Shown here piece by piece: positions 7,687-16,216 of a stretch of DNA of 44,183 bases. Where the stretch lies: contig NZ_PVWF01000035.1 in NCBI RefSeq assembly GCF_003003995.1, positions 1 to 44,183 on the forward strand. Direction: 5' to 3'. The translations under genes were made by a program, and so were the position numbers. Every line of letters starts with the position of its first letter. The first letter of the stretch is position 1. The stretch comes from Pleurocapsa sp. CCALA 161. GTDB taxonomy: Bacteria; Cyanobacteriota; Cyanobacteriia; Cyanobacteriales; Xenococcaceae. The notes beneath the pieces were generated by a model. The model was not told where the DNA came from. It ran no database searches and was given only the letters and a program-made list of their open reading frames with translations.

Positions 7687-9534
7687 ATGACCATCGCCTC
7701 GACCAAGCCCAGTAAAGTTAGAAATCAAGACAATGACTGGCGATTATTCCTCAAGCTGATTCCCTATGCCAGCAAAAGTAAGGGAACTTTGATTATTTGT
7801 TTAATCTTATTAGTGCCGTTAGCGGTAGCAGGTTCAATTCAACCCTTGATTGTTGGGCAAGCCATCTCCTTGCTTAAAAACGAACCAACCTGGAGTTTTT
7901 TGACTGGTGTATCCGTCAGTCAAGGAATTAATCTATTATCGGGGTTATTACTGCTGACTATTCTAATCAGGCTGATGTTTGCCTCAGTTCAAGGTTATTT
8001 AGTCCAAAAGATTGGACAAGAAATTACGGCGGAAGTTCGTCAGGATTTATTTACCCACGTTACCTCCCTTGCTTCTAGCTTTTTTGATCGCACACCCGTT
8101 GGTAAATTAATTACTCGCATTGCCAGTGATGTAGAAGCCTTGGGTAATGTTTTTGCTAGTGGCGCGGTGGGGGTAGTGAGCGATTTTGTTTCCATTGTGG
8201 CGATTGTGGTAATGATTTATGTGACCAATTGGAAGCTGGCATCAATCCTGATGTTTATGCTGATTCCCGTCACCGCGTTAATTATTTATTTTCAGCAACA
8301 GTATCGTAAGGCTAACTATAGCGCCAGAGAAGAACTTTCTCAGCTTAACTCAATGCTACAAGAGAATATAGCGGGAATAAATATCGTGCAGCTATTTCGA
8401 CGAGAAAGATATAACAGCGAAATGTATCGTTCGGTTAACGAACGCTATCGTTTAGAAGTCGATAAAACTATTTTCCACGATTCCGCTGTATCCGCTACTT
8501 TGGAATGGATTGCCTTAGTTGCGATCGCAGCAGTACTCTGGTTAGGAGGAGTATTGGTGCTGCAAGATAGCATAACCTATGGTGCGCTCTCGGCGTTTAT
8601 TCTTTATGCTCAAAGGTTATTTAATCCACTACGTCAGTTTGCGGATAAGTTCACCATGTTTCAGTCAGGCTTTACTGCTATTGAAAGGATTACGGAACTT
8701 TTAAACGAACCTGTTGAAATTAGAGACAAGGTGATTTCTATTGCCGAAGGACATCGCACCATGTTAGCTACAGATGCTAATGTAGTTAATTCACATGATT
8801 CTTTAACTGGAGAAATTCGGTTTGAAAACGTCTGGTTTGGCTATAAACCAGATGAATACGTGATTAAAAACCTCGATTTTACGATTAAACCAGGAGAAAA
8901 GGTGGCGTTAGTTGGGCCTACAGGTGCAGGCAAAAGCTCAATTATTCGTTTGCTCTGTCGGCTATATGAACCCAGTCAGGGTAGAATTCTGGTAGACGGT
9001 ATTGATATTAAAGATATTCCCCAAGCGGATTTACGGCGCTATATTGGCGTTATTTTACAAGAAAGCTTTTTGTTTGCAGGAGATGTTAAACGCAACATTA
9101 CTTTGGGCGATAATTATTCCCTAGAAGAAGTTAAACAGGCTGCCAAATTAGTTAACATCGATCGCTTTATCGAAGACTTACCAGATGGTTATGACACGGT
9201 GTTACGAGAAAGAGGGACAAACCTTTCAGGAGGACAAAAACAGCTTTTAGCCTTTGCGCGAGTGGCGATCCGTAATCCCCACGTACTGATTTTAGATGAA
9301 GCAACTTCTAGTCTTGATGTTTCGACAGAAGCTTTAATTCAATCCGCTTTAGACCAAATTCTGATTAATCGTACGGCAATCATTATCGCCCACCGTCTAT
9401 CTACAATCCGCAATGTTGATAAAATTTTGGTTTTGAAGCGAGGGGAATTAGTCGAGTCTGGTAGTCATGATGAATTACTGGAAACAGAAGGATTATATGC
9501 CAGCTTGTATAAACTACAGATGCTTGGCAACTAA
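7687..9534 (+). CDS. MsbA-like ABC exporter half-transporter
   Basis: 615 residues from ATG 7687; a TTG at 7678 would add three residues. The N-terminal half (about 20-325) is a six-helix type I exporter domain, and the C-terminal half is an ATPase with Walker A GPTGAGKSS (near 409), signature LSGGQ (near 512), Walker B VLILDEATSS (near 533) and switch His in AHRLST. Such half-transporters act as homodimers or heterodimers in the inner membrane and export lipids, peptides or drugs. The substrate is not readable. About 30 residues (ATDANVVNSHDSL) between the two domains are hydrophilic linker. The methyltransferase gene begins only 24 nt downstream. Confidence 0.9.
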   Translation: MTIASTKPSKVRNQDNDWRLFLKLIPYASKSKGTLIICLILLVPLAVAGSIQPLIVGQAISLLKNEPTWSFLTGVSVSQGINLLSGLLLLTILIRLMFASVQGYLVQKIGQEITAEVRQDLFTHVTSLASSFFDRTPVGKLITRIASDVEALGNVFASGAVGVVSDFVSIVAIVVMIYVTNWKLASILMFMLIPVTALIIYFQQQYRKANYSAREELSQLNSMLQENIAGINIVQLFRRERYNSEMYRSVNERYRLEVDKTIFHDSAVSATLEWIALVAIAAVLWLGGVLVLQDSITYGALSAFILYAQRLFNPLRQFADKFTMFQSGFTAIERITELLNEPVEIRDKVISIAEGHRTMLATDANVVNSHDSLTGEIRFENVWFGYKPDEYVIKNLDFTIKPGEKVALVGPTGAGKSSIIRLLCRLYEPSQGRILVDGIDIKDIPQADLRRYIGVILQESFLFAGDVKRNITLGDNYSLEEVKQAAKLVNIDRFIEDLPDGYDTVLRERGTNLSGGQKQLLAFARVAIRNPHVLILDEATSSLDVSTEALIQSALDQILINRTAIIIAHRLSTIRNVDKILVLKRGELVESGSHDELLETEGLYASLYKLQMLGN

Positions 9535-9558
9535 AAATATGGATTGTTGTCAAAATCA

Positions 9559-10653
9559 ATGAAATCATCCCTAAAGTTCTTAAAGCGATCGCTTCGTTTT
9601 ATTGATTTATTTGCTGGTATTGGCGGTTTCCACGAGGCATTGAAAAAACTCAATTTCGAATGTGTATTTGCTTCTGAAATTAATCATCATGCTAGAGCAA
9701 CATACCTTGCAAACCATAAAATAGAAGCATCAAATTTTAATCAAGATATTAGAAGTATTGCTGCTACTGATATCCCCGATCATGACATTTTGTGTGCTGG
9801 TTTTCCCTGTCAACCTTTTTCACAGGCGGGTTATAAAAAAGGTTTTGATGATGGCGATCGCTCAGAAAGGGGAAATTTGTTTTTTTGCATTATAGATGTA
9901 TTAGAGGTAAAAAAACCTAAAGCTTATATTATTGAAAATGTCAGACATCTTTTAAACCACGACGAGGGACGCACTTTTAAAATTATTTGCCAGCATTTAG
10001 AAAATGCTGGCTATACTGTCAATTATAAAATTTTAAAAGCTTCTGAATATGGGTTACCACAACATCGCCCCAGAATTTTTATTGTCGGATTTAACAAAGA
10101 GTTGGTAAATACTTTTTGGGCTTTTAATTTTCCTCAAGCAATTCCTCTCAAAATGACGATGAGCGATATTTGGCAAGGTAATTGTAGTCGAGATATTGGC
10201 TTTACTTTACGAGTTGGTGGAAGAAGATCGCCTATAGATGATAGAAGAAATTGGGATGGTTATTTAGTTAATGGTGAAGTCCTTCGCATCAAGCCAGAAC
10301 AAGGTGTAAAAATGATGGGATTTCCTGATAACTTTCATTTTCCAGTTTCGCCTACTGAAGCAATGAAACAATTAGGTAATAGTGTCTGTGTTAATGTTGT
10401 TTATCATGTTGCTACACAAGTAAAAGAGTATTTAGAAAATAATGGGATTAAGGAAACAGACAAGGAGAAACAATTGAAAGGTCGCTTAAATAAAGGTGAA
10501 TGTAGCGAGTTTTACGCATTTTTGCGCTTACTTATAGATGAATATTTATCTTTTGGCAATAAAGAAGGAAATCCTCTTGCAGAATATGTAGTTGTCTTCA
10601 AACTAAAACATAATCATATAGCGGAGAAGGATCTAAAATCTCAGACTTGGTAA
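9559..10653 (+). CDS. DNA (cytosine-5) methyltransferase reading into endonuclease remnant
   Basis: 364 residues from ATG 9559 (TTG codons at 9544 and 9547 are alternatives). Conserved C5-MTase motifs in order: I DLFAGIGG (16-23), IV with catalytic Cys84 in GFPCQPFS, VI ENVRH (126-130), VIII QHRPR (168-172), a short target-recognition region (about 200-245) and X QLGNSV (271-276). It transfers methyl from SAM to C5 of cytosine in a site I cannot deduce. The methyltransferase proper should end near residue 300. The last 60 residues are the start of an HpaII-like endonuclease, reached because no stop separates the two genes. All catalytic motifs are intact, so it is probably active. Confidence 0.88.
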   Translation: MKSSLKFLKRSLRFIDLFAGIGGFHEALKKLNFECVFASEINHHARATYLANHKIEASNFNQDIRSIAATDIPDHDILCAGFPCQPFSQAGYKKGFDDGDRSERGNLFFCIIDVLEVKKPKAYIIENVRHLLNHDEGRTFKIICQHLENAGYTVNYKILKASEYGLPQHRPRIFIVGFNKELVNTFWAFNFPQAIPLKMTMSDIWQGNCSRDIGFTLRVGGRRSPIDDRRNWDGYLVNGEVLRIKPEQGVKMMGFPDNFHFPVSPTEAMKQLGNSVCVNVVYHVATQVKEYLENNGIKETDKEKQLKGRLNKGECSEFYAFLRLLIDEYLSFGNKEGNPLAEYVVVFKLKHNHIAEKDLKSQTW

Positions 10654-10943
10654 CAGATGAAAATGAAGCTTGTCGGGTAAAGGATTATTTAAAAGCTGTA
10701 CTATTAGGAATGTTTTCTTGTAGAAAATGGGATGGCAACTATACAGCAAATGGCAGTATTTTGATTAGAAAACAAGGTGATTTAGTTCTTTATCATGTTA
10801 TCAAAGATGACATTTTGAAAGACTATTTATTCTACAATACAAAACTTGATACCCCGTCTTCGACAAGACATAGATTTGGAAATGTATATAAAGAAGGAAA
10901 TCAATCTTTAATCAAGCTCAATCTACAAATTAGATTTATTTGA
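10474..10943 (+). pseudogene. HpaII-like type II restriction endonuclease, internally deleted and frameshifted
   Basis: The original start is likely TTG 10474, preceded by a good ribosome-binding sequence AAGGAG (10462-10467). The first part, LKGRLNKGECSEFYAFLRLL, matches the N-terminus typical of HpaII-family endonucleases (NKGEWSE-YAF-KLL). After about 45 residues the frame is lost (TAA 10651-10653). The family C-terminus then follows in another frame: DENEACRVKDYLKAVLLGMF ... YNTKLDTPSSTRHRFGNVYKEGN ... IKLNLQIRFI, ending at TGA 10941-10943. Only about 140 of roughly 350 family residues remain, so the middle, which holds the catalytic core, is gone. The family assignment is from recognised end motifs. 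Confidence 0.8.
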
Positions 10944-10958
10944 GTAATATTTTCATAA

Positions 10959-11138
10959 ATGGAAAATAATCTGACGATCGCTTTATCACTCTTATTTTGG
11001 TTAACTCCTATTGCCCTAACGATTCATCTAGCGCTGAAAAAGTCTGAGTCTAATGCTGATAAAAAAAAACTAGGTTATATTTATGGAAGCTTGTGGGCGA
11101 TCGCTTGTCTTGGTTATGGCTGGCTGTTTATTCAGTAG
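10959..11138 (+). CDS. Small two-helix membrane protein
   Basis: 59 residues. An N-terminal hydrophobic helix (about 5-25, LTIALSLLFWLTPIALTIHL), a lysine-rich loop (KKSESNADKKK) and a second helix (about 40-57, ending GYGWLFIQ) form a likely hairpin in the membrane. No family is recognised. ATG 10959 lies 15 nt after the endonuclease remnant. Its stop overlaps the convergent rdgB stop by 11 nt, which suggests a long-standing arrangement. Two HIP1-like GCGATCGC/ACGATCGC sites fall within it. The coding call rests on the clean two-helix pattern with positively charged loop. Confidence 0.6.
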   Translation: MENNLTIALSLLFWLTPIALTIHLALKKSESNADKKKLGYIYGSLWAIACLGYGWLFIQ

Positions 11139-11718
11139 ACAGTTGTGCTGATAACTGTTTTAACTCTGTCATTAGCTGAGCAAAAGCTACACCTCGATGA
11201 CTAATTCTGCTTTTTGTTTCTGCGGACATTTCAGCAAAAGTCTGTTGTTGTGACGGCACATAAAAAATCGGATCGTAACCAAAGCCATCGCTACCACGGG
11301 GAGAATTCAATATTTCACCAGGACAGATTCCTTCTGTTGTTAAGACAATCTCGCCTTGAGGATTGGCAAGAGCGATCGCACAGATAAACTTCGCCTGTCT
11401 ATTGTGGTTATTTCCCAACTCCCTGAGTAAGCGATTGATGCGATCTAAATCTGTCTTACCATAACGCGCTGAATAAAGTCCTGGCGCTCCATCCAAGGCA
11501 TCTACCGCTAGTCCAGAATCATCAGCGATCGACCATTCCCCTAGAGCTTTTGCTACTTCTGAAGCCTTAAGACGGGCATTAGCGATAAAAGTAGTTCCAG
11601 TTTCATCTACATCAAGATCGGCAGGTTTTAAGACCAACTCCCAGGGTAAATCTACTAAATATTCTTGTATTTCTTTTAGTTTCCCAGGATTTCCTGTAGC
11701 GACAACTAACTTTTCCAC
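11128..11718 (-). CDS. rdgB: XTP/dITP diphosphatase (non-canonical purine NTP pyrophosphatase)
   Basis: 196 residues from GTG 11718, which places the family N-terminus EKLVVATGNPGKLKEIQ at the start. The longer frame back to 11841 would translate a hairpin repeat and is rejected. Motifs: TGNPGK substrate loop, ADDSGLAVDAL (metal-binding acidic residues), SARYG, and GFGYDPIF. It hydrolyses ITP, dITP and XTP to monophosphates, keeping them out of nucleic acids. Length is normal. The gene is convergent with the small membrane protein and downstream of a dispersed hairpin repeat. Confidence 0.92.
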   Translation of the reverse strand: MEKLVVATGNPGKLKEIQEYLVDLPWELVLKPADLDVDETGTTFIANARLKASEVAKALGEWSIADDSGLAVDALDGAPGLYSARYGKTDLDRINRLLRELGNNHNRQAKFICAIALANPQGEIVLTTEGICPGEILNSPRGSDGFGYDPIFYVPSQQQTFAEMSAETKSRISHRGVAFAQLMTELKQLSAQLSTE

Positions 11719-11809
11719 GGTTGAAATGTATTTAATATTTTTCGTCAATCTACCATGAAAAGCTAAGATCGAGAAAATATAGCAACAATAGACAATGTTA
11801 AGACTACCT

Positions 11810-11836
11810 GTAGGGGCGAACAGCCGTTCGCCCCTG
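11810..11836. repeat. Dispersed hairpin repeat, GTAGGGGCGAAC type (copy 1)
   Basis: AGGGGCGAAC (11812-11821) and GTTCGCCCCT (11826-11835) form perfect 10-bp arms around AGCC. A second copy with longer spacer lies at 39306-39357, and the palindrome inside sufD (24086-24105) shares the GTAGGGGCG left end. It lies upstream of rdgB. Confidence 0.85.
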
Positions 11837-11907
11837 CCCAAATTTGACCACCAAGCTATAGACTTTAAACTGATCCTGATGACACAGCTTAGAGCTTGCA
11901 GTTAAAT

Positions 11908-13233
11908 TTACTGAATTACAGCTTGAGCATAATATTCGGCGGCAAATAAGCTAAAGTTAGCTTCATCAGGATTTTCGGTGGTCGCGATCGCCATTTCCGC
12001 TTCTTGATTTACCCAATAATCTTGAGTGCCAAACTCCATTTTGGAGAAGCTATTATTATCTTCAAAGGTCATGGTTTGGGTGGAAAATTCGGTGGCGTTA
12101 AATGCTGAAAAATCGCCGACCGCAGTTCCCTGGTTATAGCGGACAATTGAATTAGAACTTTTCTCGTTATAAATCCCCGCGACATTAACATTTGTATTAA
12201 AGCTAGGTGCTAAGAAGTCCGAACCCACATTGACTACATTGTTATTGTCGATCGTAGTCTTATTAGTGGTGTCATTCCAAATATAAAAAGCGTTAATTTT
12301 TTCAAAATAGCTATCTTTTAAGATGACGTTATTAGTATTAAAAAATTTAATCCCAGCAGCATCATGGCTTTGAGCGTGATTTGCTGCTAAATTGACAGAC
12401 TGCACATTAACATTGGTGATTTGCGCGCCATTCGTATCGCCAACCCCAATTCCTTTGCGCTCTACGTCATACACACTAGTATTGCTTAATTTCAGTCCAT
12501 CAGCATGATCCATGGCAATACCAGTTTGGTTGCCATCTGCAATCATTCCATTCTTGCCGATGTTGTGAACCTCAAGATTTTGCAGCGTTAAATTTGCAGC
12601 TTTATAACCGTAAATACCATTATTACCGTTAGTTATTTCTATATCCTGAATAGTCGCCCCTGAAGCACCTGAATATAAAGTGATGATTGAATTGTATGTG
12701 CCGTTGCCGTCAATTACTGAATCTTCTTGACCATCCAGGATGATATTTTTATCAATGGTAATACCTGAAGTGTAATATCTGTTATTCCCCAATTGAACTA
12801 CATCGCCGTTGTTAGCATAGGCGATCGCTGTAGCTAAATCTCCACCAAAATCGCGATCGACATCAATAGTATTATTACCGCTGGGAAGATAACTATTGTC
12901 AATATTCTCAAAATCATCAACAGTAGCGATCGGGTTGCTCTGCTGCTGATCGACAAAATTGAGAAGCTGAGCGGATTGTCCTTGATCTTCAATGATGAAA
13001 ATCGGCTTAATTGTTTGTCCTGGGGTAAGACTTGTCCAACCATCTTGCCCTTTGATAGTGTAGCTGCCGTCTGAATTCTGGGTCAGATTTACTCCATAAG
13101 CAGCCGAAATTGTATAGGGTAAATTGAAATTCAATACCCAATCCGCAGCACCCAGATCGTTGCTAATAGCAAGCTCTAACTTATATCCTCCGTTCCAATC
13201 TTCTGCGATCGTCGATGTTGTATTAAAAGCCAT
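11908..13233 (-). CDS. CBM2-like plus right-handed beta-helix protein
   Basis: 441 residues from ATG 13233; a longer frame to 13353 exists but the carbohydrate-binding module begins right after MAFN. Residues about 5-90 look like a CBM2 fold (EDWNGGYKLELAISN ... DWVLNFNLPYTI ... SLTPGQ), which binds polysaccharide. Residues about 125-370 are a parallel beta-helix with many short N-rich turns (TIQDIEITNGNNGIYG, NLTLQNLEVHNIGKNG), as in polysaccharide lyases and surface proteins. There is no classical signal peptide, so type I export through a C-terminal signal is possible, as for other cyanobacterial exoproteins. Catalytic residues are not identifiable. A cell-surface or matrix role is inferred. 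Confidence 0.72.
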   Translation of the reverse strand: MAFNTTSTIAEDWNGGYKLELAISNDLGAADWVLNFNLPYTISAAYGVNLTQNSDGSYTIKGQDGWTSLTPGQTIKPIFIIEDQGQSAQLLNFVDQQQSNPIATVDDFENIDNSYLPSGNNTIDVDRDFGGDLATAIAYANNGDVVQLGNNRYYTSGITIDKNIILDGQEDSVIDGNGTYNSIITLYSGASGATIQDIEITNGNNGIYGYKAANLTLQNLEVHNIGKNGMIADGNQTGIAMDHADGLKLSNTSVYDVERKGIGVGDTNGAQITNVNVQSVNLAANHAQSHDAAGIKFFNTNNVILKDSYFEKINAFYIWNDTTNKTTIDNNNVVNVGSDFLAPSFNTNVNVAGIYNEKSSNSIVRYNQGTAVGDFSAFNATEFSTQTMTFEDNNSFSKMEFGTQDYWVNQEAEMAIATTENPDEANFSLFAAEYYAQAVIQ

Positions 13234-13511
13234 AATATTTATCAAAAATTTATAAAAGTGATTTCTATCAATTACCTTTATAAAGTTTGGATTAAGACTT
13301 AGGGGTGACATCAGATCGACAGAGGTTGTGATATCGCCGAGTGGCAGCCACAAAAAAGTTTTGATTAGACGCTTTCTTTAACGAGTTATGTGGAAAAGTC
13401 TAATCTCCAGCAATTTTGATGTTTGAGATGGTAGGCTGTTGATTCACTGAGTGCCCTTGAGTTGGCCAAGTTGGGCGATTGCCCAACTCAGAAAATTTTC
13501 AATATTCCCCA

Positions 13512-13814
13512 TTATGATTTGGGTTGATTGGAATTAAGATTGCGTACTAAGTTACGACAGCCAGCACAGTCACAGCCATAAAGTTGAATCGCCTTGTCTC
13601 CTTCGCGATCTATTTTAGCTGCGGTGTCTGCATCATATCCGTCACAACTACAGTCTGCAAAAGGATAATCGGTTTTGCTGGCAGGAATTTCTGCTACTTC
13701 ATTATCCATTTCTGGAGCAGTAAAAATATATTCTGTAGCACCAACGGAATTGGCTGCTAATAAAGATATAGCAACAGATCCCGAACAGCCAAGAGCAGTA
13801 AGTATCTTGTTCAT
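13512..13814 (-). CDS. Small exported Cys-rich protein
   Basis: 100 residues. A signal peptide (about 1-26, cleavage after SVGA) is followed by a mature chain with five cysteines in two clusters: CSC (Cys55, Cys57) and CDCAGC (Cys81, Cys83, Cys86). Between them lies a charged helix, DADTAAKIDREGDKAIQLYG. The CxC and CxCxxC spacing suggests metal binding or disulfides in the periplasm. I do not recognise the family and assign no function. ATG 13814 is preceded by GAGAGTAACCT on the minus strand. The neighbour upstream on the same strand is the folate-biopterin transporter, 74 nt away; co-transcription is possible. Confidence 0.7.
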   Translation of the reverse strand: MNKILTALGCSGSVAISLLAANSVGATEYIFTAPEMDNEVAEIPASKTDYPFADCSCDGYDADTAAKIDREGDKAIQLYGCDCAGCRNLVRNLNSNQPKS

Positions 13815-13888
13815 AGGTTACTCTCAATTATAAAAAATCAATTATATCCTAGATATAATTGAATTCAGTATCATCTCCAATATAACGA

Positions 13889-15358
13889 TTATGATGAATG
13901 CTCATCTTGAATCTTACTAGCAGGATGATTGAGCGCAAATTCTGGCACTAAACCAGGAGTAATTGCCGACTCGATTAAGCCACCTGAATTATGGATGGGT
14001 GCTTCTCCTGGAGCAAAATCATTGCTAGATTGTTCTACTTGGGGATCTCCTGAAGGTAGCCAGCCTAAGAAAGGAAGCGGAAGCAAGGTGGAAAGATTAG
14101 TGATGATCACCAACAGCCACAGCTTGTCAAAATTGCTTTCTGTGACTCCTAACCAAGAAGTAAGTAATGCTCCTAATTCGTGAGACAGTAGCCCAGATAA
14201 ATTCCAAATCGACATCAATAAAGCAAATAGGGTGGCTTCAACTCCTTTGGGACAGAGGCGAGCAGATAATACCAATACGGGCATCCAGGTAATCTGCCCC
14301 ACCACAGTTAAGACTAGACTATCTCCCAGACTAAACCAGCGATCGTCAATTCCTAAAGCGCGATTAGTGTGGGTAACTAGCAGTAAAGTTGTCATCCCTA
14401 AAAGTGCAGCAATTACAGTACTCCAGCCGAGAATCTTGCGAAACGGTACAGTTTTGAGATAGCGCTGAAATAAGAAGATTCCCACTAAGGAAGCAAAGCT
14501 AGTGACTAGACGTACTCTCCCCAGAAATTCAGGTTCAAATCCCAACTCGTTGGTACTAAAGAAAAAGAAGGCTGAATCAGCGGTGGGAGTCGCCTGCCAA
14601 ACAAACAAAAAAGCGATCGGCAGCCAGACTTGTTTCTGTTTAATTGCTGTCCATAGTTGCTGAATTTGACCTTTTACAGGAGATATCTGGGTTTTGGTTT
14701 CAGGATCGTCTCGATTAATTTTTTCTTCTGTAATTAACCAAGCTACTGCCGAAACAATCAGGGGGAAAAATGCGGTAATTTCAAAAACCTGATTGCTGCT
14801 GAGGTGTTGTAGGAGCAATCCGCTAAAATAAGCTGTTAATAGTCCGCCTAATGCTGAGGCACCCCAAGATAAAGATTGCAATGAGCCAGACTGGGACAAA
14901 GATTCTTCCCTAGCTCGTTCAACAATTAGAGAATCGACAATCACATCGCTAATTGCTACAGCAAGAGAGGTGCAAAGAATTACCAGAGTTGCAGTAAAAG
15001 CATCATTAACCAGGGTTGCTAAAGCGAGCCAAGATGCAGAGCCGAGTAATCCTGATAAGATTAAATATGGTCGGCGACGATAGCCAAAAATGGGCAAACC
15101 GTCCGAGATAAAGCCAAATAGCGGTTTGATGATCCAAGGAAGGGCGGTAATGCCTGTAAGAGCAGCTACTTCAGCTGGACTTAGCCCTAAATCATCTTTC
15201 AAAAAAAAGCTAACCGCTAACCGCGCTAATCCCAGTATTCCCTGAACGAAATAAACGGTCAAAATACCTAACAATTCTGCACTTGGCTCATTACCAAAGA
15301 GAAGTTTATCTTGAATTAGTTTTTTGATGCCTTTGAATTCATAGGGGTTAGCAATCAT
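13889..15358 (-). CDS. Folate-biopterin transporter (FBT/BT1 family)
   Basis: 489 residues with about twelve transmembrane helices and a 45-residue hydrophilic C-terminal tail. Diagnostic stretches are YFVQGILGLARLAVSFFLKDDLGLSPAEVAAL near the N-terminus, WIIKPLFGFISDGLPIFGYRRRPYL and SDVIVDSLIVERAR, all typical of the BT1 family. The Synechocystis and plant chloroplast members transport folates across the inner (or envelope) membrane. The exact pterin substrate here is inferred from family. ATG 15358 is the natural start. It is divergent from the exported methyltransferase, with 89 nt between. Confidence 0.9.
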   Translation of the reverse strand: MIANPYEFKGIKKLIQDKLLFGNEPSAELLGILTVYFVQGILGLARLAVSFFLKDDLGLSPAEVAALTGITALPWIIKPLFGFISDGLPIFGYRRRPYLILSGLLGSASWLALATLVNDAFTATLVILCTSLAVAISDVIVDSLIVERAREESLSQSGSLQSLSWGASALGGLLTAYFSGLLLQHLSSNQVFEITAFFPLIVSAVAWLITEEKINRDDPETKTQISPVKGQIQQLWTAIKQKQVWLPIAFLFVWQATPTADSAFFFFSTNELGFEPEFLGRVRLVTSFASLVGIFLFQRYLKTVPFRKILGWSTVIAALLGMTTLLLVTHTNRALGIDDRWFSLGDSLVLTVVGQITWMPVLVLSARLCPKGVEATLFALLMSIWNLSGLLSHELGALLTSWLGVTESNFDKLWLLVIITNLSTLLPLPFLGWLPSGDPQVEQSSNDFAPGEAPIHNSGGLIESAITPGLVPEFALNHPASKIQDEHSS

Positions 15359-15447
15359 GTATATTATTAAAGTTTTATGACTATTACTTAATCATAAGCA
15401 ATCTTGTTCTAAAAACCCTCAGCTCTAAGAATTAGTTTTAATTAAAT

Positions 15448-16188
15448 ATGAAAATTATTCGGTTAACTTTAAGCATAGTTGCGATCGCTTTTGTTTTAAT
15501 CAACTTTACCTATACTCCTATTGCCCAGGCTCAAGATAGTTATCCATCCTATTACCGTGAAAAAAAGCTTCATCATCCTGACGGCATCGGCAAATATTAT
15601 ATGCGTCGAGAAATCGCCCAGGTAATGGGACATCAGGCAATGATGTGGCTGGAGAGAGAAAGTAGAGTAAAGGAAGAAAAACCTGATTTAACAGTAGAGA
15701 ATTTAAACCTCAAACCCGATGATGTGGTGGCTGATATTGGAGCAGGATCGGGTTATTTTAGCTTTCGTATTGCACAGCAAGTACCACAAGGCAAGGTGTA
15801 TGCGGTAGATATTCAGCCAGAAATGTTGGATGCAGTTAACTTGCTTAAGGAAGATAAGCAGATTACTAACGTCGAGACGGTTTTAGGTCAGGAAAATAGC
15901 CCCAACTTGTCTTTAGCAAGTATTGATTTAGCCTTAATGGTAGATGCCTATCACGAATTTGCCTATCCTAGAGAAATGATGGAGGGGATAGTTCAAGCGC
16001 TCAAGCCAGGAGGCAGAGTAGTTTTGTTGGAATATCGTCAGGAAAACCCAATGATTATGATCAAGCCTCTCCATAAGATGACTCAAAAACAGGTCAAGAA
16101 AGAGCTTCAGGTAGTAGGATTAGAATGGCAGGAGACTAGAGAGTTTTTACCAGAACAGCATTTCTTAGTGTTTAGTAAACCAGCTTAA
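15448..16188 (+). CDS. Class I SAM methyltransferase with N-terminal signal peptide
   Basis: 246 residues. The N-terminus is a signal sequence: MK, a hydrophobic core (LTLSIVAIAFVLINF) and a likely cleavage site AQA after residue 28. After a conserved region (YYMRREIAQVMGHQAMMWLERESR) comes a Rossmann methyltransferase with motif I ADIGAGSGYF (95-104), motif II VYAVDIQPEM and motif III LKPGGRVVLLEY. Such proteins are known in several bacteria as hypothetical SAM-dependent methyltransferases. An exported SAM enzyme is odd since SAM is cytoplasmic; it may stay membrane-anchored with the domain inside, or enter the thylakoid lumen or periplasm without SAM. The acceptor is unknown. Confidence 0.82.
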   Translation: MKIIRLTLSIVAIAFVLINFTYTPIAQAQDSYPSYYREKKLHHPDGIGKYYMRREIAQVMGHQAMMWLERESRVKEEKPDLTVENLNLKPDDVVADIGAGSGYFSFRIAQQVPQGKVYAVDIQPEMLDAVNLLKEDKQITNVETVLGQENSPNLSLASIDLALMVDAYHEFAYPREMMEGIVQALKPGGRVVLLEYRQENPMIMIKPLHKMTQKQVKKELQVVGLEWQETREFLPEQHFLVFSKPA

Positions 16189-16216
16189 AAGCAAACTAGT
16201 AACCAAGATCACAAAC

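Noticed and set aside
11719-11841. Longer rdgB start at 11841
   Set aside because: The extra 41 residues would translate a hairpin repeat and do not match the family N-terminus, which begins at GTG 11718.
13469-13488. AGTTGGGC-GATT-GCCCAACT hairpin as a terminator of the Cys-rich gene or beta-helix gene
   Set aside because: Perfect 8-bp stem, but no T-run on either strand, and it lies upstream rather than downstream of the beta-helix gene. More likely a repeat.
13929-14462. Plus-strand frames of 76 and 84 codons opposite the folate-biopterin transporter
   Set aside because: They lie antisense within a clear membrane-transporter gene and have no family features.
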